64,000 nucleotides of DNA from Segatella copri (GCF_009494395.1 NZ_VZCB01000076.1:62001-126000); one strand, 5' to 3'; shown: positions 8,682-17,537, numbered from the stretch's first letter. The notes: generated by a model not told the origin, from the sequence alone. Made by a program: numbers and translations.

Positions 8682-8769
8682 CTTTTTTTCTCTCTTTTCT
8701 ATTTTACCTTAGACACTTATCTTGCTGATGTCTTTAAGACGTTTGTCTGGCAAAAAAGTAAACTGCTAA

Positions 8770-9633
8770 TTATCTTTCAATCGGATTGTATGGCTCAGCA
8801 CGCTTGGAATGCTTCAGGATATTTCCTTTTTCATCCTTGATCTTTACAATTGCAGCATACTTGGCATCTTGAAGCAGATAGCCGATAGGGTCGGCATAGT
8901 ATTTTTTGTAAATGGAGGTCAATGATTTGCGGTCGATAGGCTCGAAAGTCTTACCTTTATAATAGATAGGTATGGAGCCTTTGCCTGTTGTGAGTCCTAC
9001 AGCTGTAAATCCATAATCGTTCTCGGAGTCGTGAACCTTGAGAATCAATCCCGGCAGTCCGCTCAGCTTCCAGGGACCATTGTCAATAGGGATGTCTTCC
9101 GTGTACCATGCAATCCATGTTCTACCCTTAAACTTGGCAATAGCCTGGTGGCACTCGTAACCGCAGATGGAATCGATGCTGTCAGTGAGTTGCCAGTCTA
9201 TCGGTTCCATCGGTTCAATGCACACATATCTGTCGGCTGCAAAGAAATCGAGATAGGCAGTCTTGCCCTGTTCTGGATAGTTCTTATATACTTTCCAATT
9301 AATCTGTCCGCCATTACCGGAGAAATTGACTGGTATTCCTTTTGCCATATTTGCGGAGATGGTAGAGTCTCTTTGGAATATCGGATAACTGTAGAATGCG
9401 GAATACTTGTTGCCAATCTGCAAGAGCATTTTCTCTTCGATGCGGCCAATGAGGGTGTCGGTCTTGGTATATTTCTTTTCGTAAATATACTCGGCATTAT
9501 ATACTACCTGATACTTTACCTGATCAATGGAATCTCCCATGCCAATGCTTGATTCATCGAACAGGTTTACTGTTTGAGCTTGGAGCATGCAAGCATATAA
9601 TGCAAGCCATGCTATTAATAATACCTTTTTCAT
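8770..9633 (-). CDS. GLPGLI family protein
   Basis: The 287-residue secreted protein (signal peptide to about residue 19, MLQAQ) contains the family's name motif in LSGLPGLILKVHDSENDYGF at about residues 192-211. GLPGLI proteins are specific to Bacteroidota, are exported, and usually sit beside TonB-dependent receptors of the type found here. Their function is not known. A -7 box TACCTTTGC on the minus strand (plus 9684-9692) lies about 50 nt before the start and likely drives this gene and the receptor; its -33 element is weak. Confidence 0.9.
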   Translation of the reverse strand: MKKVLLIAWLALYACMLQAQTVNLFDESSIGMGDSIDQVKYQVVYNAEYIYEKKYTKTDTLIGRIEEKMLLQIGNKYSAFYSYPIFQRDSTISANMAKGIPVNFSGNGGQINWKVYKNYPEQGKTAYLDFFAADRYVCIEPMEPIDWQLTDSIDSICGYECHQAIAKFKGRTWIAWYTEDIPIDNGPWKLSGLPGLILKVHDSENDYGFTAVGLTTGKGSIPIYYKGKTFEPIDRKSLTSIYKKYYADPIGYLLQDAKYAAIVKIKDEKGNILKHSKRAEPYNPIER

Positions 9634-9836
9634 AATCTTCGTCTATTATTCATTATTTTATCTGTTTCTTTCGTTTTTGTGATGCAAAGGTACTGAGATC
9701 ATCCGATGAAATCGATGATTTCTGTTACTGAGTTATTACTTTTGCTTCTTTTCGCCTATTATTATTTTATTACTCTTGCCTTTGTTTACGGATTTTTCAG
9801 TAACTTTGCCGTCAAAATTCAAAAGATTAGGAAAGT
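9634..9836. promoter_or_regulatory. Divergent promoter region between the GLPGLI operon and the membrane regulator
   Basis: The minus strand has TACCTTTGC at 9684-9692 for the GLPGLI/receptor pair. The plus strand has TAACTTTGC at 9801-9809 for the regulator gene, with a TTTG at 9781-9784 that is closer than usual (16 bp). The DNA between the two boxes is where a regulator of both units would be expected to bind. I see no clear dyad there. Confidence 0.55.
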
Positions 9837-10916
9837 ATGAACAGTAACAGTAAGCTGAAAATAGTATGGATGGTATGTGGAGTAGCAATCGCATTGTTGT
9901 TCTGCACGCAGGCTTATTGGCTCCATCTTCAATGTCAATATAGCTTAGACCAGCAGGTAGAGCAATTCAAGAGGGATTGTGATGAGGTGTTGGCGCAAGA
10001 TTTGAAGAATAGGAAAAAACTGCAGGAGAATTCATCTACAAAAGGTAGAAGAGATACGGTTATGCTCAAGGTAGAAACTCAATTTGATATGAAGAAGGGA
10101 TGTAGTCGTAATACGCTTTCTTTTTGGAACAATCATCGTTTTCTTGTCCGTTTGAATGATCCTGATCTTACGGGTGATGATGCTTATCTCATCATTAGCA
10201 GATATCTGGCTAATATAGGTAAGCATCCTTCCTTGGCTGCCTATCAAAGATTGCTGGATGATAAGGGATATGGAAAGATATCCTCTTTTCGACATCTGGA
10301 TTATAAGACTGTCTTCCTGGATGCAAGATATGATGTCGAAGGTAGATGGTCACGTCTAGTGACAGTGAAATATCAGACGAACCCAATGTTTCGCCAAGGT
10401 ATTTCCTTTCAGGTGCCCATTCCTATTACTCGAACGCTCAAAGCCATGATGTGGCAATTGATAGGAAGCATCTTTCTCTTTTTCATCTTGATAGAATGTC
10501 TGTATTATCTGGTTAAGACCATAGTCTTCCAGAAACGCATTGATGGCATTCGCCATGAGTTCCTGAAGAATATGATTTATGAGTTGAAGCAACCGAAAGA
10601 AGACGACAAAGGTGAAGAAACTGCTGTTTTTATCGGTTCCATAGCTTTCTACTATGCGCAGAATGAACTGCAATGTGGTAATTCCAGAGTAGTCATCACA
10701 TCTCGTCAAGCTGAAATTCTGAAGCTTCTTGCCGAGAACCAGAACCAGCTTGTAGAGCGGGATTTCATACTGAATGAAGTATGGGGTGATGACTCATACT
10801 CCAATTCCCTTGCCCTGAACGTGCAGATTACCTATCTTCGCCGGGCATTGAACCTGGATGAAAAGGTAAGTATCGAAGCTGTCATCAAGAAGGGATATAT
10901 CCTGCGAACCTGTTGA
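9837..10916 (+). CDS. Membrane-anchored winged-helix regulator derived from a histidine kinase
   Basis: The 359-residue protein has a first membrane segment (about 9-27), a periplasmic region (about 28-200) and a second membrane segment (about 204-226). A dimerisation-helix remnant HEFLKNMIYELKQP (about 240-253) follows, then an OmpR-type winged helix (about 283-357, with LKLLAENQNQLVERDFIL and the wing KKGYIL). The first part resembles sensor kinases of the RprX type, but the position of the phospho-accepting His (NMTHELKTP in relatives) is Y248, and the ATP-binding domain and the receiver are absent. It is therefore a ToxR-like one-component regulator in the inner membrane. Divergent placement suggests that it controls the GLPGLI/TonB pair. 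Confidence 0.8.
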   Translation: MNSNSKLKIVWMVCGVAIALLFCTQAYWLHLQCQYSLDQQVEQFKRDCDEVLAQDLKNRKKLQENSSTKGRRDTVMLKVETQFDMKKGCSRNTLSFWNNHRFLVRLNDPDLTGDDAYLIISRYLANIGKHPSLAAYQRLLDDKGYGKISSFRHLDYKTVFLDARYDVEGRWSRLVTVKYQTNPMFRQGISFQVPIPITRTLKAMMWQLIGSIFLFFILIECLYYLVKTIVFQKRIDGIRHEFLKNMIYELKQPKEDDKGEETAVFIGSIAFYYAQNELQCGNSRVVITSRQAEILKLLAENQNQLVERDFILNEVWGDDSYSNSLALNVQITYLRRALNLDEKVSIEAVIKKGYILRTC

Positions 10917-10926
10917 TCTTGTTATC

Positions 10927-10960
10927 AACTCTCATCTTTTTAGAAAGGTGGGAGTTTTTT
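10927..10960 (+). terminator. Terminator of the membrane regulator gene
   Basis: The arms AACTCTCATCTTT and AAAGGTGGGAGTT (10927-10956) pair with a 4-nt loop and end in a T run. Confidence 0.75.
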
Positions 10961-10973
10961 TATCTTAATTTAT

Positions 10974-11005
10974 TTTGTCCTTCACCTATTTTGTTGTAAC
11001 TTTGC
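10974..11005 (+). promoter_or_regulatory. Promoter of gpmI
   Basis: TTTG at 10974-10977 and TAACTTTGC at 10997-11005 are separated by exactly 19 bp, a consensus match for the housekeeping promoter of Bacteroidota. It lies 36 nt before the gpmI ATG, which argues against a start codon further upstream. Confidence 0.8.
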
Positions 11006-11040
11006 AGTCGAAATTCGAATTTAAATTATTTTATGTAATT

Positions 11041-12564
11041 ATGGCAAAAAAAGCTCTTTTAATGATTCTCGACGGATGGGGAATCGGTAAGCATGATAAG
11101 GGTGATGTTATCTTCAAGACTCCAACTCCTTATCTCGATTATTTGACAGCAGTTTCAGCACATTCTACTCTCCAGACTTGTGGCGAGGACGTTGGTCTTC
11201 CTAACGGTCAGATGGGTAACTCAGAGGTAGGTCACCTCAACATCGGTGCTGGTCGTGTGGTATATCAGGACCTCGTTAAGATTAACAAGGCTTGCGAGAG
11301 CGGTGACATCTTGAAGAATCAGGAGATCATCAACGCTTACAGCTATGCTCAGAAGACTGGTAAGAAGCTCCACTTGATGGGCTTGACTTCTACCGGTGGT
11401 GTTCACTCTTCTTTGGATCACCTCTTCAAGTTGATTGAGATTGGTAAGGAATATGGTTTGAAGGAGACATACGTTCACTGCTTCATGGATGGTCGTGATA
11501 CAGACCCTAAGAGCGGTAAGGGCTTCATCGAGGAGGTTCAGGCTTGCTGCGACAAGAACGGTGCACATATCGCAAGCATCGTAGGTCGTTTCTATGCTAT
11601 GGACCGTGACAAGCGCTGGAACCGTGTGAAGGAAGCATACGACTTGCTCGTTGAGGGTAAGGGTAAGCAGGCTGACGATATGGTGAAGGCAATGCAGGAG
11701 AGCTATGATGAGGACGTAACAGACGAGTTCATCAAGCCAATCAATAACTCTAAGGTTGACGGTACTATCCAGGAGGGTGATGTTGTTATCTTCATCAACT
11801 ACCGTAACGACCGTGCCAAGGAGTTGACACAGGTATTGACTCAGCAGGATATGCCAGAGGAAGGCATGCACACCATCAAGGACTTGCAGTACTACTGTAT
11901 GACTCCATACGATGCAAGCTTCCAGGGCGTTCACATCCTCTTCCCTAAGGAGAATGTAATGAACACCCTCGGTGAGTACTTGAGCGCACAGGGCAAGAAG
12001 CAGCTCCACACTGCAGAGACAGAGAAGTATGCTCACGTAACATTCTTCTTCAACGGTGGTCGTGAGACTCCATACGAGGGTGAGGACCGTATCCTGGTTC
12101 CTTCTCCAAAGGTGGCTACATACGACTTGAAGCCAGAGATGAGTGCTTACGAGGTAAAGGATAAGTTGGTGGGTGCTATTAACACACAGGAGTACGACTT
12201 CATCGTTGTAAACTTCGCTAATGGTGATATGGTAGGTCACACTGGTATCTACAACGCTATCGCTAAGGCTGTTCACGCTGTTGATAACTGTGTAAAGGAC
12301 GTTATCGAGGCTGCCAAGGCTAACGATTATGAGGCTATCATCATTGCTGACCACGGTAATGCAGACCACGCTATCAACGAGGACGGTACACCAAACACCG
12401 CTCACTCTTTGAACCCAGTTCCATTCATCTACGTAACTGACAACAACTCAGCTACAGTTAAGGATGGCCGTTTGGCAGACGTTGCTCCTTCTATCCTCCA
12501 CATCATGGGCTTGGAGCAGCCAGCTGATATGACTGGTGAGAACTTGATTTCTGACAACAAGTAA
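11041..12564 (+). CDS. gpmI: 2,3-bisphosphoglycerate-independent phosphoglycerate mutase
   Basis: This enzyme interconverts 3- and 2-phosphoglycerate in glycolysis and gluconeogenesis, with two metal ions and a phosphoserine. The start is set at 11041 because the family begins [11 protein letters not shown]; longer reading would place the promoter inside the gene. The catalytic Ser is S61 in [10 protein letters not shown]. Metal ligands are visible in DGWG, in [12 protein letters not shown] and in IADHGNADH near the C-terminus. The length of 507 residues is standard. Its codon choice is strongly biased (TAC, AAC, GAC, TTG) compared with neighbours, as expected for a highly expressed gene. Confidence 0.97.
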   Translation: MAKKALLMILDGWGIGKHDKGDVIFKTPTPYLDYLTAVSAHSTLQTCGEDVGLPNGQMGNSEVGHLNIGAGRVVYQDLVKINKACESGDILKNQEIINAYSYAQKTGKKLHLMGLTSTGGVHSSLDHLFKLIEIGKEYGLKETYVHCFMDGRDTDPKSGKGFIEEVQACCDKNGAHIASIVGRFYAMDRDKRWNRVKEAYDLLVEGKGKQADDMVKAMQESYDEDVTDEFIKPINNSKVDGTIQEGDVVIFINYRNDRAKELTQVLTQQDMPEEGMHTIKDLQYYCMTPYDASFQGVHILFPKENVMNTLGEYLSAQGKKQLHTAETEKYAHVTFFFNGGRETPYEGEDRILVPSPKVATYDLKPEMSAYEVKDKLVGAINTQEYDFIVVNFANGDMVGHTGIYNAIAKAVHAVDNCVKDVIEAAKANDYEAIIIADHGNADHAINEDGTPNTAHSLNPVPFIYVTDNNSATVKDGRLADVAPSILHIMGLEQPADMTGENLISDNK

Positions 12565-12587
12565 AAACGATTTTATATACCTCAAAA

Positions 12588-12649
12588 AAGTATCCTAAGA
12601 TACTTGGCTAAGTATCTTAGGATACTTGCGTAAGTATCTTAAGATACTT
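12588..12649. repeat. Three tandem 18-bp palindromes between gpmI and ung
   Basis: Units AAGTATCCTAAGATACTT (12588-12605), AAGTATCTTAGGATACTT (12610-12627) and AAGTATCTTAAGATACTT (12632-12649) are spaced by 4 bp and repeat every 22 bp. Units 1 and 2 are exact reverse complements, so they can form one long 18-bp hairpin; each unit is also a near or perfect palindrome. The array ends 17 bp before the ung start. A transcription terminator or attenuator, or a protein-binding array, is possible. Confidence 0.85.
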
Positions 12650-12666
12650 TTGAATTTATATTAAGC

Positions 12667-13332
12667 ATGAACGTAAAGATAGAAGAAAGTTGGAGACTGC
12701 ATATAGGAGAAGAGTTCGACAAGCAGTATTTTGTTGACCTCACAAACTTCGTGAAAGAGGAATACCTGCGTACGCCCTGTTATCCTCCGGGCCGCTTGAT
12801 TTTCAATGCCTTCAATCTCTGTCCTTTTGATGATGTGAAGGTAGTGATTATCGGACAGGACCCTTACCATGAGCCGGGTCAGGCGATGGGACTGAGTTTC
12901 TCTGTGCCGGACGGAATCACTTTCCCACCATCATTGATTAATATATTCAAGGAGATTCAGATGGATCTCGGCACTCCGATGCCAGCCACGGGCGATTTGA
13001 CCCGCTGGGCAAAGCAGGGAGTCTTGTTGCTCAACGCCACCCTTACCGTTCGTGCCCATCAGGCAGCGAGCCATCAGCGCAAGGGCTGGGAGCAATTTAC
13101 AGATGCAGCTATCCAGGCGCTCAGCAAGGATAAGGAACACCTGGTGTTTATCCTCTGGGGCGGTTATGCCCGAAGCAAGGCAAAGCTCATTGATACGAGC
13201 AAGCATCTGATATTGGAAAGCGTTCATCCTTCGCCATTATCAGCCAACAGAGGCGGATGGTTTGGCAATCATCATTTCTCCCGCTGCAATGCGTATCTGC
13301 AGCAGAATGGTATTTCGCCTATCCAATGGTAG
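12667..13332 (+). CDS. ung: Uracil-DNA glycosylase (family 1)
   Basis: It removes uracil from DNA, the first step of base-excision repair. Both family signatures are intact: the water-activating GQDPYH with D65 and the C-terminal HPSPLSANRGG with H187. The 221-residue length is normal. It follows the palindrome array by 17 bp and may be partly co-transcribed with gpmI if that array does not terminate. dut, another guard against uracil in DNA, lies far downstream at 40.6 kb. Confidence 0.97.
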   Translation: MNVKIEESWRLHIGEEFDKQYFVDLTNFVKEEYLRTPCYPPGRLIFNAFNLCPFDDVKVVIIGQDPYHEPGQAMGLSFSVPDGITFPPSLINIFKEIQMDLGTPMPATGDLTRWAKQGVLLLNATLTVRAHQAASHQRKGWEQFTDAAIQALSKDKEHLVFILWGGYARSKAKLIDTSKHLILESVHPSPLSANRGGWFGNHHFSRCNAYLQQNGISPIQW

Positions 13333-13348
13333 GTACACCTAATTATAT

Positions 13349-13374
13349 ATAGCTATCCACCCATGGGTAGCTAT
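13349..13374 (+). terminator. Weak hairpin after ung
   Basis: ATAGCTATCC and GGGTAGCTAT pair with one G-U and a 6-nt loop. Only a short T-rich tail follows, so termination would be partial. Confidence 0.45.
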
Positions 13375-13419
13375 CATTATTTAATATATCAAAGACATTT
13401 ATTCATCTCAAGAAACATT

Positions 13420-14055
13420 ATGAAGAAAGACGAACTGCGTATTCTGCAGGTGGGCAACGTATTGGTTTCACCTGATATTATCACCGAAAAATTCTGTTGC
13501 GACCTTGATGCCTGCAAGGGTGAGTGCTGCATCGAAGGCGATGCGGGAGCTCCTGTAACCCTGGATGAAATCATGGAGATAGAGGATGCGCTCGATGTGG
13601 TTTGGGATGATCTCTCGGCTTCTGCCCAGGCCATCATTGACAAGCAGGGCGTGGCTTATACCGATATTGAAGGCGATTTGGTGACGAGCATCGTGAATGG
13701 TAAGGATTGTGTGTTTACCTGCTACCAGGATTTGAAAGACCTGGGCGATGGACATACGATTCCGAATTGTTGTCTCTGTGCCTTGGAGCGTGCTTATCGC
13801 GAAGGAAAGTCGAAGTTCAAGAAGCCTATCTCTTGTGCTTTGTATCCAATCCGTGCCAAGGATTTCGGCAACGAGGTGTATGGCATCAACTATAACAAGT
13901 GGCGCATCTGCAAGGATGCCATCAAGAAGGGAGAGGAGTTGAATCTTCCTGTTTATAAATTCCTGGAGGGTCCGTTGGTAGAGAAGTTTGGCAAAGAATG
14001 GTATGATGAACTTTGCGAAGTAGCAGAGCAGTTGCTTGCCGATTTGGAAGATTAA
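13420..14055 (+). CDS. DUF3109 family cysteine-rich protein
   Basis: The 211-residue protein matches the DUF3109 family, common in Bacteroidota and of unknown function. It has conserved cysteines near the N-terminus (FCCDLDACKGECC, about residues 25-37) and a second group (CYQD and NCCLC, about 100-125), plus ISCALYPIR. The cluster suggests binding of zinc or an iron-sulfur centre. The start at 13420 (MKKDELRI) is preferred over an in-frame start 57 nt upstream because the upstream part is poor coding sequence overlapping the ung hairpin. No signal peptide, so cytosolic. Confidence 0.85.
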   Translation: MKKDELRILQVGNVLVSPDIITEKFCCDLDACKGECCIEGDAGAPVTLDEIMEIEDALDVVWDDLSASAQAIIDKQGVAYTDIEGDLVTSIVNGKDCVFTCYQDLKDLGDGHTIPNCCLCALERAYREGKSKFKKPISCALYPIRAKDFGNEVYGINYNKWRICKDAIKKGEELNLPVYKFLEGPLVEKFGKEWYDELCEVAEQLLADLED

Positions 14056-14070
14056 ATTCAGTTTAGTTTG

Positions 14071-14106
14071 AGACTTTGGAAGATATGATTTCCAAAGTCT
14101 TTTTTA
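14071..14106. terminator. Terminator of the DUF3109 gene
   Basis: The perfect 11-bp stem AGACTTTGGAA/TTCCAAAGTCT is followed by six T. It may also serve the convergent gene ending at 14167. Confidence 0.85.
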
Positions 14107-14166
14107 TTTGGTGCAACAAAGTCTTTTTGGCATAATGAAAAAAGAGATTTCGAATAGCTTGGTAGC

Positions 14167-15060
14167 TTATTCCGAAATCTCTAATCCTTCAATATTTACG
14201 ATATTGCTTTTTTTGAATCTGCCATTCCATGTGAGGGTATAGATTCTTTGATTTTGAAATCTGAAGCGGAAGAAAGCCTGTTCATCCAATTCTCCGTTGC
14301 AAACGTATTGAAACCCATTGATGTTCAGTTTTTCTCCTCTGTGGGCCTCTCTGATGGTAATACGGATGGTGCCATAGAAGGGACGACCAAAGTCAATATT
14401 GTAGCCTAAAGAGTCGTTATAGGTACGAATGGGTTTGAGGATTTTTCCTAATTTATTCTCAGATTGACACACCTTGAATTCTTCTGTAGAAAGACTTCTG
14501 TCAATGTCCATGCTTCCTATAGGACGATGCCAACCATACGGTTGATACTCTTCTGTTTTCCAATCAATGATGTTGGTACGCGCATCAAAACGCTCACTTT
14601 CTCCTGAATAGCAATCCTTGGGTTGTCGACAGAGCCAGGAGCCATCAGTTTGGTGGTGGAAAGGAACGCTGTCCTGATCCCAACCGTATATCTCCAGTGA
14701 AAGCTGTTTGCCATGGCTAGGTTTGCCCTGAGGTGCATACCAGACAGCAATGACGTTGTCACCGGCTTTCAGATATCGGGTTATATCAAAAGTGCGTGAT
14801 TGGAGTACATCATTCTTGATGCCTTCGAATTTTAAGCTTCCCGTTACGTTTCTTTCATTTATAAATATCTTGTAGTCGCCTGTACTGGCAACATTTGCGA
14901 ATGCCTGTAGTGGGCGATGGGGCATGATATAGCTTTTTCTAAACCATACTTCTGCTGATTCATCGGGGAGTGGATATGAAATCCAATGGGTACCGAACTC
15001 TTGTGCATTGGAGCTCAGTACCCATAGTAATGAAAATATGAGAGAAGTTATATATCTCAT
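14167..15060 (-). CDS. Secreted protein resembling the N-terminal domains of GH78 alpha-L-rhamnosidases
   Basis: The 297-residue product has a signal peptide (to about residue 20, SSNAQ). A beta-sandwich-like region follows (EVWFRKSYIMP...DYKIFINERNVTG...FDITRYLKAGDNVIAVWYAP) that resembles the rhamnosidase N domain, and then a second beta region. The (alpha/alpha)6 catalytic barrel of GH78 is missing and the protein ends cleanly at a stop before a terminator. It is thus a stand-alone carbohydrate-binding-type protein or a degenerate enzyme. Its ATG directly abuts the GH95 stop codon (TAA-ATG), so the two genes are translated from one mRNA. Family assignment is by eye. Confidence 0.6.
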   Translation of the reverse strand: MRYITSLIFSLLWVLSSNAQEFGTHWISYPLPDESAEVWFRKSYIMPHRPLQAFANVASTGDYKIFINERNVTGSLKFEGIKNDVLQSRTFDITRYLKAGDNVIAVWYAPQGKPSHGKQLSLEIYGWDQDSVPFHHQTDGSWLCRQPKDCYSGESERFDARTNIIDWKTEEYQPYGWHRPIGSMDIDRSLSTEEFKVCQSENKLGKILKPIRTYNDSLGYNIDFGRPFYGTIRITIREAHRGEKLNINGFQYVCNGELDEQAFFRFRFQNQRIYTLTWNGRFKKSNIVNIEGLEISE

Positions 15061-17436
15061 TTATTTAATCAATTTTGTTTCTCCAGCCTTGAAGTTGAGG
15101 ACTTTCTGCTTTCCGTTGTAGTTGACGGTCAGACTTCCTGCATTCTTGCTGGTAATAATAGCTTTCTTAACTTGTCCTTTATTCCATGATAGTGCAATCT
15201 CGTAATTGCCGCGAGCCTTGATACCCTTTATCTCTCCTGCAGACCATTCTTTAGGAAGGGCAGGGAGTAAATCCATCGTCTCGCCATCACATTGCATCAG
15301 CATCTCGCATACACCTGCTGTGCCACCGAAGTTGCCATCAATCTGGAATGGTGGATGGGCATCAAAGAGGTTAGGGTAGGTGCCACCGCTATGGTGCTTG
15401 CTATCCTTGTAAACTTCAGGGCTTACGTAGGTGAGCAGCTTGCGGTATATCTGGTAGGCCTTGTCGGCACGATGCAGGCGCGCCCAGAGGTTGATTCTCC
15501 AGCCAGTACTCCAGCCGGTGGAATTATCGCCCTTGATTTCAAGAGTCTTGGTTGCGGCAGCAGCAAGCTCCGGAGTCTTATCTACCGAAATCTGATGGAA
15601 CGGATACAGTCCCAGCAGGTGTGACTGGTGGCGATGATGCCAATCCTGGTCTTCCCAATCGTGATACCACTCCATCAGATTGCCTCGCTTACCGATGTGG
15701 TAAGGGCGCAGGCGATTGAGGGCCGATTGCAACTGCTGCTGGTAATCGTTGTCGATACCCAGGGCTTTTGCTCCCTTGATGGTGTTCTTAAAGAGCTCGC
15801 GGATGATGGCGAGATCGGCGGTTCCGCCATAGAAACTGCTGCCGCGGTAGCCCTTATCGGTGATGTAATCTGCCTCTGGCGATGTGCAAGGGGCTGTAAT
15901 CAGTTCGTTTGGATTGTGTGGATTCGGGATAAGCCACTCCAGTAGGAAGTCGGCAGCGCCCTTCATCAAAGGATAGGCTGTATTGCGAAGATATTCGGTA
16001 TCTCGCGTATAGTCGTAGTGATCCCAAAGGGTTTCTACGAGCCAGGCTCCACCCATCGCCCAGTTGCTCCATTGTGGACTCTCGTTTCCGGTTCCCACAG
16101 GATTGCTCATCGCCCAGGCATCTGTGTTGTGTCCGGCGCACCATCCCTTATCGATGCCATAGAAGTGCTGGGCATTGTGTCGGCCTGTTACCGACATGCC
16201 TTCAACCAATCCGTCTACCGGGGCCACCAGTTCTGGGAGGTTGGTGACTTCTGCCGGCCAGTAATTCTCTTCCAGGTTGATGTTGATGGTATAGTTGCCG
16301 CGCCATGGCGAACGGAGGACTGGTGCCCAGAGTCCCTGCAGGTTGGCTGGCACGCCCTTGGTTCTACTGCTGCTGATGAGCAGGTATCTGCCATATTGGA
16401 AGTAGAGCTGTTCCAGATAAGGATTGCTCTCGTGGTTGTCGCTGTAGGCGAGCAACTGCTTGTCGGTAGGGCGGGTGGCATCATATTTGGCTCCTTTCAG
16501 GTTCAGGCTTACTCTGTCAAAGAGCTTCTTGTAGTCGGCGATGTGGCGCTGCTTGAATTCATCGTATGTAAAGTTGGCGAGATGCCAGGCATCATCGGCT
16601 ACGTTCTCGATGTATGGAGCTCCTTCCTTCACGGGATGCTTGTCGAAGCCATTGTAACTCGTTTCGTTGATGAGATAGATGATAGCCTCGCTCACATCCT
16701 TCAGATGGAGAACTGAATCGCTTGCCCACACTTTTCCGTCGGTGTTCTTCACCTGAAGCATGGCACAGTAATGCGTACTGTTGGCTTCGTCACCGAGCAC
16801 ATGTCCCGTCATGGTGAGCTGTCCTCTAGATGCTTTCACCTGATGGGGAATGAGGGAGGTGAGGGAGATGTCGCTGTTGATGGCTCTCTTTTGGGAAGAA
16901 CTCAGCTTGATGGCAATCATCTTATCGGGATGAGAAGCAAAATACTCTTTGGTATATTGAATGCCGTTGCGCCTGTAATGAACAGTAGCCAGAGAGTTGT
17001 CGAGGCTCAGTTCGCGGTAATAATCCGTAAACTCGCCCAGGTTGCAGTCTTTGATGTTGATCATGCCCAGCGGCTGATAGAACTCCGAGTTGTGACCTTG
17101 TACATAGTGCTGCAGGGAATCGGCAGTTTTGTAATCCTCTTTAAACAACGCCTCTCTGATTTTTGGAATCCACTTGAAGGCATCGCCACCTTCGTTGGGA
17201 TTTACAGGAACGCCCGTCCAAAGGGTGATGTCATTGAGCTGGATAGAGTCATTATTGGCTCCACCATAAATTAGCGCACCCAGTTTGCCATTGCCTATCG
17301 GAAGTGACTCTTCGAAGGCGTATGCAGGTTTGTTGTACCACAATTTGTTGGGTTGCGGTATTTTGCTAACAGTTGCCGCCTGGCAGTTCAAAAGACCTGA
17401 GGCTGTTAGTGCAAGCGTAAAAAGCAGATGCTTCAT
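15061..17436 (-). CDS. Secreted GH95 glycosidase (alpha-L-fucosidase or alpha-L-galactosidase)
   Basis: GH95 enzymes are inverting exo-enzymes that remove terminal alpha-L-fucose, or alpha-L-galactose, from plant or host glycans. The start at 17436 gives a signal peptide directly (MKHLLFTLALTASG); an in-frame start 51 nt upstream would add a hydrophilic leader. The N-terminal GH95 domain is typical (KLWYNKPAYAFEESLPIGNGKLG). Key catalytic regions are present: ININLEENYWPAE with the paired Asn residues, the acid Glu in CTSPEADY, and the Asp in QIDGNFGG (D700). The length of 791 residues is normal. It lies upstream of the rhamnosidase-N-like gene with abutting codons. Together they may act on a fucose- or galactose-capped pectin side chain. 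Confidence 0.9.
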   Translation of the reverse strand: MKHLLFTLALTASGLLNCQAATVSKIPQPNKLWYNKPAYAFEESLPIGNGKLGALIYGGANNDSIQLNDITLWTGVPVNPNEGGDAFKWIPKIREALFKEDYKTADSLQHYVQGHNSEFYQPLGMINIKDCNLGEFTDYYRELSLDNSLATVHYRRNGIQYTKEYFASHPDKMIAIKLSSSQKRAINSDISLTSLIPHQVKASRGQLTMTGHVLGDEANSTHYCAMLQVKNTDGKVWASDSVLHLKDVSEAIIYLINETSYNGFDKHPVKEGAPYIENVADDAWHLANFTYDEFKQRHIADYKKLFDRVSLNLKGAKYDATRPTDKQLLAYSDNHESNPYLEQLYFQYGRYLLISSSRTKGVPANLQGLWAPVLRSPWRGNYTININLEENYWPAEVTNLPELVAPVDGLVEGMSVTGRHNAQHFYGIDKGWCAGHNTDAWAMSNPVGTGNESPQWSNWAMGGAWLVETLWDHYDYTRDTEYLRNTAYPLMKGAADFLLEWLIPNPHNPNELITAPCTSPEADYITDKGYRGSSFYGGTADLAIIRELFKNTIKGAKALGIDNDYQQQLQSALNRLRPYHIGKRGNLMEWYHDWEDQDWHHRHQSHLLGLYPFHQISVDKTPELAAAATKTLEIKGDNSTGWSTGWRINLWARLHRADKAYQIYRKLLTYVSPEVYKDSKHHSGGTYPNLFDAHPPFQIDGNFGGTAGVCEMLMQCDGETMDLLPALPKEWSAGEIKGIKARGNYEIALSWNKGQVKKAIITSKNAGSLTVNYNGKQKVLNFKAGETKLIK

Positions 17437-17500
17437 AAATTCTGTTTTGTTAGTTGTTAAAATATGATGCTTGGAAGTGATGCCCATAGGATGAGCTTAT

Positions 17501-17537
17501 CTAAAAAAGGGGGTAGACTCTTGCCTAGTCTGCCCCC
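17501..17537 (-). terminator. Terminator of gyrB
   Basis: On the minus strand GGGGGCAGACT and AGTCTACCCCC pair with one G-U and a short loop, then six T. It lies 18 bp after the gyrB stop codon. Confidence 0.85.

Noticed and set aside
10975-11040. Upstream extension of gpmI
   Set aside because: It would start inside the -33/-7 promoter, and the conserved family N-terminus begins at the ATG at 11041.
11221-12405. 394-codon open frame opposite gpmI
   Set aside because: It is a product of the strong codon bias of gpmI, which leaves the complementary frame without stops. The translated protein has no recognisable fold and is dominated by Val/Leu/Ser.
17437-17487. 17-codon extension of the GH95 protein
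   Set aside because: It would put a hydrophilic segment before an evident signal peptide that starts with MKHLLF.
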